This document shows, in pieces, positions 8,081 to 17,500 of a stretch of DNA of 64,000 nt. Source of the stretch: a bacterium (GTDB taxonomy: Bacteria; Bacillota; Bacilli; Lactobacillales; Streptococcaceae); contig CAJNCY010000001.1 in assembly GCA_905221375.1 (NCBI GenBank), positions 124,001 through 188,000 of the forward strand, written 5' to 3'. Below the pieces are notes generated by a model. It was not told the DNA's origin. It saw nothing but the letters and a program-made list of their open reading frames with translations, and did not search any database. Made by a program: the position numbers and the translations under genes. Numbering within the stretch: the first letter of the stretch is position 1; the number at the start of each line of letters is the position of its first letter.

Positions 8081-9481
8081 TTAGTCCTCAATTTCAATAG
8101 TTTCAATCACAACATCTTCAACTGGCTTGTCCATAGCCCCTGTCTCAACAGCAGCAATTTCATCCAAGACAGCGTAAGATGCTTCATCAGCTAACTGACC
8201 AAATACAGTGTGACGGCGGTCTAGGTGAGGAGTTCCACCTTGGTTGGCATAGATTTCCGCAATCGGTTCTGGCCAACCACCACGAGCAATTTCTTTCTTA
8301 GAATAAGGCAGGTGTTGGTTTTGGACGATAAAGAACTGACTACCATTGGTATTTGGACCGGCATTAGCCATAGAAAGGGCACCACGGATATTGTAAAGTT
8401 CTTCTGAGAATTCATCCTCAAATGATTCGCCGTAGATTGACTCGCCACCCATACCAGTTCCAGTTGGGTCTCCACCTTGGATCATAAAGTCCTTGATAAT
8501 ACGGTGGAAAATGACTCCATCATAGTAGCCATCTTTAGAAAGAGCTACAAAGTTAGCTACTGTTTTAGGAGCATGTTCAGGGAAGAGCTTGATACGCAAG
8601 TCTCCGTGATTGGTCTTAATGGTCGCAAGAGGACCTTCTGCTGTTTCAATGTCTACTTGTGGAAAATGCAATTCTTTTTCTACCATACCAAATCCTTCTA
8701 AGGCATCAAAAATGCCATCTTCTTCTAATGTTTTTGTTATATAATCTGCTTTTTCTTTGATATTTTCATGAGAAATTCCCATGGTAATGCTGATTCCAGC
8801 GTAATCAAAGAGTTCCAAGTCATTCAGCCCATCTCCAAAGACCATGACGTTCTCTGGTTTCAAGCCTAGGTGTTCCACAACCTTTTCCACACCCGTCGCC
8901 TTAGAGCCTGAAATCGGCACAATGTCAGACGAATGCTCATGCCAACGAACCATGCGAAGTTTGTCTGAGAGACTATCAGGCAAACTCAAGTCATCACCCT
9001 TATCTTCAAAAGTCCACATCTGATAGATATCTTCTTTTTCATGGAAGTCAGGATCCACGTCCAAGTTTGGATAAATCGGATTGATAGCCTCACTAATCAT
9101 ATCGGTGCGAATCGACAACTTGGCATCATTACTCCCAACCAAGCCATACTCAATTCCTTCTTCCTTAGCCCAAGAAATATACTCCTCAACATCTGACTTC
9201 TCAATCTGATGTTGATAAATAACCTGACCTTTTTTATCTTCAATATAAGCCCCATTCAAGGTCACAAAAAAGTCAGGCTTGAGTTCACGAATCTCTGGTA
9301 CAACACCAAAAATCCCTCGTCCAGAAGCAATACCTGTCAAAATTCCTTTCTCACGTAATTGCTTAAAAACAGTTGGGATTGAAGCTGGAATAAAACCTGT
9401 CTTTGAATTCCGCAATGTATCATCAATATCAAAAAAGACAATCTTGATTTTCTTTGCCTTATATCTTAATTTCGCATCCAT
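8081..9481 (-). CDS. Bifunctional Cof-type HAD hydrolase / cyclophilin peptidyl-prolyl isomerase
   Basis: A 466-residue fusion. Residues about 12-265 form a Cof/HAD-IIB phosphatase: DIDDTLR (nucleophile loop), the Lys of SGSKATGVE, and [11 protein letters not shown]. Residues about 280-460 are a cyclophilin with [20 protein letters not shown] and HTVFGQ, the usual catalytic Arg, Gln and Phe. The first half removes phosphate from small metabolites; the second speeds proline isomerisation. No signal peptide, so both act in the cytoplasm. The same fusion is known in streptococci. Start ATG 9481 follows AGAGGT. Confidence 0.93.
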   Translation of the reverse strand: MDAKLRYKAKKIKIVFFDIDDTLRNSKTGFIPASIPTVFKQLREKGILTGIASGRGIFGVVPEIRELKPDFFVTLNGAYIEDKKGQVIYQHQIEKSDVEEYISWAKEEGIEYGLVGSNDAKLSIRTDMISEAINPIYPNLDVDPDFHEKEDIYQMWTFEDKGDDLSLPDSLSDKLRMVRWHEHSSDIVPISGSKATGVEKVVEHLGLKPENVMVFGDGLNDLELFDYAGISITMGISHENIKEKADYITKTLEEDGIFDALEGFGMVEKELHFPQVDIETAEGPLATIKTNHGDLRIKLFPEHAPKTVANFVALSKDGYYDGVIFHRIIKDFMIQGGDPTGTGMGGESIYGESFEDEFSEELYNIRGALSMANAGPNTNGSQFFIVQNQHLPYSKKEIARGGWPEPIAEIYANQGGTPHLDRRHTVFGQLADEASYAVLDEIAAVETGAMDKPVEDVVIETIEIED

Positions 9482-9562
9482 CTCACTACCTCTTTCAATC
9501 TAACTCTTTCCATTATACCATAAAGTAGAGAAATCCCACATCCCCAATAAAATCCTTGTCTC

Positions 9563-10066
9563 TTATCCGAATTCCTTTACTAGATACAAAACCAAATCAT
9601 CATTATTTTGGCTAGTTGCATTTATTTCCAAGGGTTGATTTCTATACCAGACACCTGTTCCATCTGGAATGTAGCCCCGTCTGATATACAATCTCTGGGC
9701 AGGGCCATAGCCTAAGTGCAAACCTACACCAAGAGTGACCTTACTCGAAACAAACTTGACTCGTTTTTCTGCTTCTTCTAGCAGTTGATTCCCAATCCCT
9801 TGATTTCGAAAAGACCCAAACACATTAAAATCTGATAATTCTGGATAGACTTCTGCAAAAGGACCATGTTTAGCAGAGGGCAAAATGGTAACGTACCCCG
9901 CTACAGCACCATCAATCTCTGCAACTAAGACTTCTCTCTCCCCACTTTCCTGTTCCAGAAAATATCTAGCCAAAATTTCCTCTCTACCAGGCCAACCTTG
10001 ATTCATAAATCCATGAGATAAGGATTCAATATCAGACTTAATCATATTTCTAATCGTACAATTCAT
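9563..10066 (-). CDS. GNAT family N-acetyltransferase
   Basis: A 167-residue acetyltransferase fold protein. The acetyl-CoA loop is FRNQGIGNQLLEEAE (R/Q-x-x-G-x-G/A), followed by the C-terminal region YIRRGYIPDGTGVWY. The substrate is unknown. The open frame reaches 10102, but that ATG overlaps a TATAAT box; the ATG at 10066 with AAAGGTGG upstream is the likely start. It lies between the HAD-cyclophilin gene and the rpsF operon on the same strand but has its own promoter. Confidence 0.8.
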   Translation of the reverse strand: MNCTIRNMIKSDIESLSHGFMNQGWPGREEILARYFLEQESGEREVLVAEIDGAVAGYVTILPSAKHGPFAEVYPELSDFNVFGSFRNQGIGNQLLEEAEKRVKFVSSKVTLGVGLHLGYGPAQRLYIRRGYIPDGTGVWYRNQPLEINATSQNNDDLVLYLVKEFG

Positions 10067-10100
10067 CTTTGACTTACCCACCTTTACTCTTTTTATTACC

Positions 10101-10109
10101 ATTATAGCA
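10101..10109 (-). promoter_or_regulatory. Extended -10 promoter of the GNAT gene
   Basis: TGC-TATAAT on the minus strand (TATAAT 10101-10106). No good -35. Its overlap with the first ATG of the frame is what decides the downstream start at 10066. Confidence 0.5.
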
Positions 10110-10132
10110 CGCCAAGGTCAGAAAAAAACTAT

Positions 10133-10338
10133 CTCGTGAAAAAAGACCCAACCAGGTCTGAAAAAGAGCTCCACTCGGAACTCAACTCTACTTCTCATTC
10201 CAGAACTCGTGAAAAAAAGACCCGTCGGGGTCTTAATTCGCTTTCTTGTTTTCTAGCTCATGAAAAAGAGGTCCGCTGGACCCAAACTCGCTCTCTCATT
10301 TCAAGGCTCGTGAAAAAAAGACCCAACCGGGTCTTTTC
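10133..10338 (-). terminator. Array of four terminator-like hairpins after rpsR
   Basis: CTCGTGAAAAA-like headers at 10133, 10206, 10257 and 10307 are each followed by a GC stem: AGACC/GGTCT (10144-10159), AGACCC/GGGTCT (10217-10234), GGTCC/GGACC (10268-10283) and AGACCC/GGGTCT (10319-10334). The last, five bases after the rpsR stop and followed on the minus strand by a T-run, is the functional terminator; the others look like diverged duplicates. Confidence 0.75.
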
Positions 10339-10339
10339 T

Positions 10340-10579
10340 TTAATCTTCGTTTACGAAAGGCATCAAAGCCATTACGCGAGCGCGTTTGATAGCTGTTGTT
10401 ACTTTACGTTGGTTTTTAGCTGAAGTTCCTGTTACACGACGTGGAAGGATTTTCCCACGTTCTGAAACGAAACGGCTAAGAAGCTCAGTATCTTTGTAAT
10501 CAACATATTCAATTTTGTTTGCTGCGATGTAATCAACTTTTTTACGGCGTTTGAATCCGCCACGACGTTGTTGAGCCAT
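10340..10579 (-). CDS. rpsR: 30S ribosomal protein S18
   Basis: A 79-residue basic protein of normal S18 length ([18 protein letters not shown], ending near [14 protein letters not shown]). S18 binds S6 on the platform of the 30S subunit. It is the third gene of the rpsF-ssb-rpsR operon, 31 bp after ssb, and is followed at once by a strong terminator. Confidence 0.98.
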   Translation of the reverse strand: MAQQRRGGFKRRKKVDYIAANKIEYVDYKDTELLSRFVSERGKILPRRVTGTSAKNQRKVTTAIKRARVMALMPFVNED

Positions 10580-10610
10580 GTTTTTTCTCCTTTATAATTT
10601 TAGTTGTCCA

Positions 10611-11081
10611 TTAGAATGGTAAATCATCATCTGAAATATCCAATGGATTTGTTGCTCCAAATGGATTTTCATCACGTGAAAAGTCTGGTACTGAATTTGT
10701 AGGTGCTGAATAGTTTGCAGTTGGTGCAGAGTAAGCTCCACCTGTGTGTCCCTCACGCACACTACGGCTTTCCAACATTTGGAAATTCTCAGCCACGACC
10801 TCTGTCACGTAGACACGTTGTCCTTGCTGATTATCGTAACTACGAGTCTGGATACGACCAGTCACCCCGATAAGTGAGCCTTTTTTAGCCCAGTTAGCAA
10901 GATTTTCAGCCTGTTGGCGCCACATAACGACATTGATAAAATCAGCCTCACGTTCGCCATTTTGACTCTTAAATGTACGGTTTACTGCAAGAGTAAAAGT
11001 CGCAACTGCTACATTTGATGGGGTATAACGCAACTCAGCGTCACGTGTCATACGCCCTACAAGTACAACATTGTTAATCAT
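10611..11081 (-). CDS. ssb: Single-stranded DNA-binding protein
   Basis: A 156-residue SSB with the OB fold at residues 1-105 ([20 protein letters not shown]), a glycine-, serine- and proline-containing linker, and the acidic tip DISDDDLPF that recruits replication and repair partners. Placed between rpsF and rpsR, 11 bp after rpsF. It coats single-stranded DNA in replication, repair and natural transformation. Confidence 0.98.
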   Translation of the reverse strand: MINNVVLVGRMTRDAELRYTPSNVAVATFTLAVNRTFKSQNGEREADFINVVMWRQQAENLANWAKKGSLIGVTGRIQTRSYDNQQGQRVYVTEVVAENFQMLESRSVREGHTGGAYSAPTANYSAPTNSVPDFSRDENPFGATNPLDISDDDLPF

Positions 11082-11092
11082 AGTTTACCTTC

Positions 11093-11383
11093 TTACGCGT
11101 CAGTTTTGACGATCATGTGACGAAGAATGTCAGCGTTGATTTTTGAAAGACGGTCAAACTCTTTAAGAGCTACGTCGTCGTTTGCTTCAACGTTAACGAT
11201 GTGGTAAAGTCCTTCACGGAAATCTTTGATTTCGTATGCAAGACGACGTTTTTCCCAAGATTTTGATTCAACAACAGTTGCACCGTTGTCAGTCAAAATA
11301 GAGTCAAAACGTGCTACCAAAGCGTTTTTAGCTTCTTCTTCAATGTTTGGACGAATGATATAAAGAATTTCGTATTTAGCCAT
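11093..11383 (-). CDS. rpsF: 30S ribosomal protein S6
   Basis: A 96-residue S6 with the usual opening [17 protein letters not shown] and the S18-contact region [10 protein letters not shown]. First gene of rpsF-ssb-rpsR; AGGAGGAA lies before the ATG. The leader holds possible regulatory hairpins (see the leader entry). Confidence 0.98.
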   Translation of the reverse strand: MAKYEILYIIRPNIEEEAKNALVARFDSILTDNGATVVESKSWEKRRLAYEIKDFREGLYHIVNVEANDDVALKEFDRLSKINADILRHMIVKTDA

Positions 11384-11450
11384 TGATATGTTCCTCCTTT
11401 TGGTCTAATGACCCCAAGACTTTGCAAGGGGTAAGTGAGGTTCGCTCACA
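11384..11450 (-). promoter_or_regulatory. rpsF leader, candidate S6:S18 autoregulatory site
   Basis: The roughly 70-nt leader can form CCCC-(12 nt)-GGGG and GGTC-ATTA-GACC hairpins just before the AAAGGAGG. S6:S18 leader motifs are widespread in bacteria; this copy was not checked against the consensus, so the call is tentative. Confidence 0.35.
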
Positions 11451-11457
11451 ATAAACT

Positions 11458-11486
11458 ATTATACTAGAAAAAAATTTTTTACGCAA
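11458..11486 (-). promoter_or_regulatory. rpsF operon promoter
   Basis: TTGCGT (11481-11486), 17 bp, TATAAT (11458-11463) on the minus strand. Confidence 0.7.
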
Positions 11487-11501
11487 GTAAAAACTCTGAA
11501 A

Positions 11502-11532
11502 TAAAAAAAGAAGATGACGAATCATCTTCTCA
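11502..11532 (-). terminator. Terminator after the giant adhesin gene
   Basis: AGAAGATGA / TCATCTTCT perfect 9-bp stem with a four-base loop (11510-11531), followed on the minus strand by a T-run, 15 bp after the stop. Confidence 0.9.
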
Positions 11533-11546
11533 AAAACTATGAGTTT

Positions 11547-14500
11547 TTAGTCTTCTTTTTTCTTGCGAGAAAGAAGTCCAAATCCACTAAGGGCTCCAAA
11601 AAGTCCAAGTGCTGCAAGACTAGCGTTAGCTTCTGTACCAGTATTTGGCAATTCTTTTTGACCATCAACATATTTAGGTGTTGTTGGTTGTTTTGGTTGC
11701 TCAGGTACTGTTGGCATTTCCGAAGTCACTGGTTGCTCTGGGGTCTCTGGCTCTTGTGGAGAAACTGGTTGTACTGGTTCAACCGGTGTTGGAGTTGGCA
11801 TCTCAACTTTGCGGAAGATATGTCTGATATTTCCATTTGAACCTGTCACAGTCTTCACATATTCGTAACCTGGAATTGTTCCCGATTCTTTAGAACCTGG
11901 CTCAGTTGGTTTCAATGGATTTCCATTCTCATCAGTCCAAGTAGTTGTATTTTGCTTACCTGGATTTGGTTGAGGAACAGGTGAAGGTGTTGGAGCTGGT
12001 GGTGTTACTTTTTCATAGACATGCTCTACATCTCCATTTGGTAGTTTCTTCGTTTCTACGAATCTGTATTCTGGGATGTCTTTCTTATCTACTGTGCCCG
12101 GCTCACTTGGATAGTTCGGAATCTCATTACCTTCTTTATCTTTGAAGAATGTATTCACTTTTTCGTAAACATGTTCTGTATCTCCATTTGGCAGTTTCTT
12201 CGTTTCTACGAATCTGTATTCTGGAATGTCTTTCTTATCTACTGTGCCCGGCTCACTTGGATAGTTCGGAATCTCATTGCCTTCTTTATCTTTGAAGAAT
12301 GTATTTACTTTTTCGTAGACGTGTTCTGTATCTCCATTTGGCAGTTTCTTCGTTTCTACGAATCTGTACTCTGGAATGTCTTTCTTATCTACTGTGCCCG
12401 GCTCACTTGGATAGTTCGGAATCTCATTGCCTTCTTTATCTTTGAAGAATGTATTTACTTTTTCGTAGACGTGTTCTGTATCTCCATTTGGCAGTTTCTT
12501 CGTTTCTACGAAGCGGTAACCTGGGATATCTTTCTTAGGTTGTTCGCCGTCTTCTCTTGGATAATTTGGAATAGATACTTCTTTACCATTTGAATCAACT
12601 GTCACATAAGACGTTGTAATCTTAGTATAGTTGATTGGAGTATCTTGACTCGGATCAGTTGGTAATGTTGGTGGCACATAACCTTTAGTTGGATCTTCTG
12701 GATCAACTGGTTTCAACGGATTTCCATCTTTATCTCTTGGAATGTAACCGGGAACATAAGGAATTACAATATCTTCTGTTGGTACACCCGGTTTAGTTGG
12801 ATCACCGTTTGGATCATTTGGATAATCAATACGTGGAGGATTCGTTTGTCCTGGCACGTTTGGAATCCAGGCTCCAAGTTTCTTATAGACAACTTTTTGA
12901 ATGATATCTTTGTCTTCAGCCTTAACAGTTTGATCCTTGGTAGATGCCTCAATATCTCCACTTACTGCAATATAACCTTTAACAAATGGAAGTTTATTAC
13001 CAGAAAGAACATCAGTTGTAGCTTCTTTCCATTCGCCGTAAGTAACTTCACCTGTCACCAAGTTCACCTTAGCATCACGAGTAAATTTAACTGATGAAGT
13101 CACAGAAGTAGTAACCTCTTTACCATCTCCATCAACATAAGTAATTGTACGAGTTACTTCTTCTGAAGTTGTCAATTCCTTAACGCTTTCAGGCCATACT
13201 GGTGAGTTTGGATCCTCTGGATCAATTGGTTGACCTGGAACTGGTGTCACATCACTTGGAATAACTGGAACAAGGCGTGGTTGAACAGTAACAACAAATT
13301 TTTGAATAGCTTTTGTATCATTATCAAATGATTGCTTGCTGCCATCAGCTTTTGTAAACTCATCAGACACAAGTTCGTAGCCAAGTTTTTTCAGTGCGTT
13401 GATACGTTCTGCAGTAGAGTAGTTCATTTCAGAACCAGAATCACCTTGAAGGATATCCACTTCACCAAGAATTGTTCCGTTAGTATCTTTGTAAGTTACA
13501 GTTGCAACTTGTATATCAGACTTCACTTCATAAACAGTTGGTGTATACTTAGCTTTCGCTACAGTGCCATTAGTATCCTTACGTACAATAGTTACTCCTG
13601 TTGCAGTTCCAACGAAATCTTTATTTGGTGTGAAGGTTAACTTACCTGTTGCATCAACAGTATACGTTCCTTCGTTTGGAACTGTTTTACTTGTTGTACC
13701 ATCTTCAAATCTAGCAGGAACATTATTGTCCATTGGTACATCTTTATGACCAGGTACAAATGTTGGTGTACCAGATTGAGGAGTGTTCTTAGGACCTGTA
13801 GAACCTGTATCCACACCTGTTGGTGTAACTGGGGTTACAGTTGGAGTGTAACTTGACTCAACAGTTGTACCATTTGTAAGATCTGTTACAACTACTTTAG
13901 CTGGATCTGGTGTGCCAACGAAGTCTTTATTTGGTGTGAAGGTTACTGTACCAGTTGGATCGATTGTATATGTACCAACTGTCTTACCATCCTTAGTAGC
14001 TGGGATAGTTGTTTCCTCAGTTCCAACGAACTTAGCTGGATTATCTGTTGTTGGTTTCAACTCAGTTCCGTCAGCATGTTTATATGTTGGAGTACCTGTC
14101 TGTGTCTTACCTTGGATATCAGTTGATGTAGCAGGTGTTGTAGTTGGTGCTACTGGTGTATAGATAACGTACACTGTACTATCAGTTGACTCGTTTGTTA
14201 CCTCAAGGCTTGGAATAGTTTTCTTATCATAAGTATAATTAGGTACTTCTGGAGAAACTACTGCCTCAAGCGTTTGTGCTGCTGACCAGTCAGTGTATTC
14301 CACATTTCCTGTTACCAAGTTAATGCTTGCGCTACGTGTGAAGGTTACTGTTTGAACTTTATCAGCTGTTACTTCTTTACCATTTTCATCGTTGTAGCGG
14401 TACTTGATTGTACGAGTAACTGTCTTAGTTAACTCAAGATTTTCTGCAGTACTTGGCCATACAGGTGAGTTTGGATTTTCTGGATTCACGGGTTGTCCTG

Positions 14501-17500
14501 GAACAGGTTTCTCATCATTTGGAGTCACTGGTTCCACACGTTGTTTAACTGTTACCGTGAAGTTTTGATTCACCGCTGTGTCGTTATCAAAAAGCTTATC
14601 AGCTGTCCTTGCTGCAACGAAACCATCTTCTACTAACGTATAGCCAGCTTTTTCAAGAGCTGCAATTGCTTTTTCACGATGAACAAAGTCGATAGTTCCT
14701 CTATAAACACCCTCTACTGTCTCAACAGCTGCTGCTGGAACTTTAGCTGAATCTATCGCAACTTCTGCACCAGTTGACACATCATAATAAGAAATAGTTG
14801 CTGTTTGAACATCCTTTCTATAAGTATATGTCACAGTAGTTGGCTCATTTGTAACTTTGCCTGAAACCTTCTTAGTAGCTTCATCAACCATACCATTTGT
14901 TGTTTCCACTTTAACAAGAGTGTAACCAGGAATTTCTTTTGGCTCAGTTGTAAATGGAGTCGTCACTTTTTCGTTGTTTACTGGAGTTGTTGAAGGAGAG
15001 ATAATATTACCCTCTTCATCCTTATACTCAACAATGACCGTTCCATCTTCAGCAACAACAGTTGGAGTGTAATTAGTTGTTACAGTAGTACCGTTGACAT
15101 CTGCAATTTGCACACGCACTGGTGTAGCTTTGCCTGTGAATTCTTCAGTTGGTTGGAATGTAATGACATTAGTTGTTTTATCAAGAGTGTAAGTTCCTTC
15201 ACCATCAACCGTAACTGTGGTTACAGAATTTCCGTTCGCATCAAGAAGTGTCAAAGTACTCTTATCAAGAGCTACTGATTTTGGTTGACCATCTTCACCT
15301 AATACCTCAGATGTTTCTCCTTTAGCGAAGTTCAATGTTGTAGCATCTGTATCAGGGGTGTCAAAAACAATTTGTGACGTTTGCGCTTGACCTTGCTTAC
15401 CAACTGTCGCTGATTCTTTAGCTGTTGGGGCTACGCCTACGATTGTTGGTGTGTAAGTCGTTGAAACTTTTGTTCCATTTTCATCTTCAGCTTGTACTTT
15501 TGCTGGTTGAACTTTCCCGATATAAGATTTATTAGTTGGCGTGAAGGTTACTTTGTTAGTTGCTAGGTCAATTGTGTATTCCCCGACTTTTTTACCAGTT
15601 TCTTCTACTGCATCTACTGGAGTTCCAGGCGCTACTGGGTTACCTTCTTTATCAAGTAATACAGCTGAGTTAGCTTTAATAGGAATAACTGGGTTACCTT
15701 CTTTAAACGCAACTGTTCCTGTTTGAATAGCCCCTTGAATACCAGTGGATTCAGCAGGAGTTGCTGTTGGTACTACTGGAATAATATTAGGTGTATATGT
15801 AGTTTCTGCAGTACTTCCATTTACATCTTCTGCACGAACTACAGCCGGTGGAACTTCACCTGTATAAGTTTTATCTGTCGGTGTATATGTTACTGTATTA
15901 GTAGTTGGATCTATTGTATATTCACCTATTTTCTTACCATCTTCTGCAAATACATCCAGTTTTGCATCAGGCGCCAAAACTTGACCATCCACTCCAACTA
16001 AACGGGCACTATTTTCTTTAAGTGCAACTGTTTCTTCTTTATCTCCTACAGTAGCTTTTCCTGGGGCAAATGATACTGTTCCTTGTTGAACAAGACCTTG
16101 AGTTTTAGAAGATTCTGCTGCAGTTCCTTTAGGCTCTACTGGCACAATTTTGGGTGTGTATGTTGCTTCCACTTTTGTTCCATTTGAATCGGCCATTTGA
16201 ACACGAGCTGATAACACTTTACCAACAAATGTTTTATCTGTCGGTGTAAAGATTACTTCACCTGTAGTTTTATCTAGTGTGTAAGTACCAACAACTTTTC
16301 CTTTTTTATCTTTTGCTGGTAACTCATCTGCTTCTTCTCCTGCATCATTTAATAATTTTATTGTCTCAGGTTTCATTGGAGCATTTTCTGAACCAGGAGT
16401 AAATATTGGTGCTCCTTTTTGTGTCGCTCCTTGTACAGCAATAGACTCCCCAGGTTGTGCCGTTGGAGCCACTGGTGTAATGTGTGGAGTATATGTAGCT
16501 GTTACTTTTGTTCCATTTTCATCTTCACCTTGAATCTTAACTGGAAGCACATCTCCAACATAAGTTTTATCTCTTGGTATAAATACTGCTATCGGTTTTC
16601 CGTCTACAACTTTAAGTGTAAATTTACCAATTTCAGTACCATCAGGTTTACGAGCTGGCACTTCTGTCGCTGGTGTCACACCATCCTCTGCAAGTAAAGT
16701 ATAACCAGCAGTATTCATTGGCACTGATTTTTCAACTTCAACTGTCTCATCATTTTTATCTAAATAAGTAACTGTTGCCTTACCAGCTGTAAAAGTAATT
16801 TCTTTTTCCTGTGTTTCACCTTGAGGTTTAGTTGTTTCACCATTTTCAGCTGTTGGAGTTACTGGTTTAACAGTAGGTTGGTACTGAGAAGTACCTGTTG
16901 AGGTTACAGGACGACCATCTTTATCAACCCCGACTTTACCATCAAACGATACAGTTACTGGATCCGGTGTTCCTGTAAAATCTTTGTTCGGTGTGAAGAC
17001 TATTTCACCAGTAGAAGGGGTAATAGTGTATTCCCCTATTTTTTTACCATCTTTTTTCGCATCAATTGTAGTTGTATCAGTAGGTTGATTGGTAGCTGGA
17101 TCTACTAATTTAACTGGGAACTCAGCAGAAGGTGAAATCTTATTGCCAGCTGTATCTTTAAATTCCGGTGTTTTGTGTTGTTTAGATCCTTGAACATCAT
17201 TTGAGACTTCTGTCTTTCCAATAATCTCACGCTTCATAACACGTGGGATATAACGTCCATCCATTGTTCCTTTCTCAATAGAACCTTCAGGTGCAACTTG
17301 CTCACTAATTGGAACTAATTTATCTTCGTTTTCTCCTTCTCCATTAATGATTGTCTTCCCATTTTTACCCCATCCTGTTGTTTCGCCATTGATATCTGTA
17401 CGACGAATCGTAATTCCATCTGCATCTCCAACAAAACTATCCTCTGGTACAAATTCTACATCAACATCCTTACCATTAGCTGTTATTTTATATTTCCCTT

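Noticed and set aside
10136..10423. 95-codon plus-strand frame after the GNAT gene
   Set aside because: It is made of the terminator array and overlaps rpsR in antisense.
12171..12593. A 140-codon plus-strand frame with internal repeats
   Set aside because: It is the antisense shadow of the 150-bp repeats of the adhesin gene; no ribosome binding site and no family resemblance.
12009..12608. Regular repeats as a CRISPR array
   Set aside because: The whole 150-bp unit repeats without unique spacers and encodes protein in frame.
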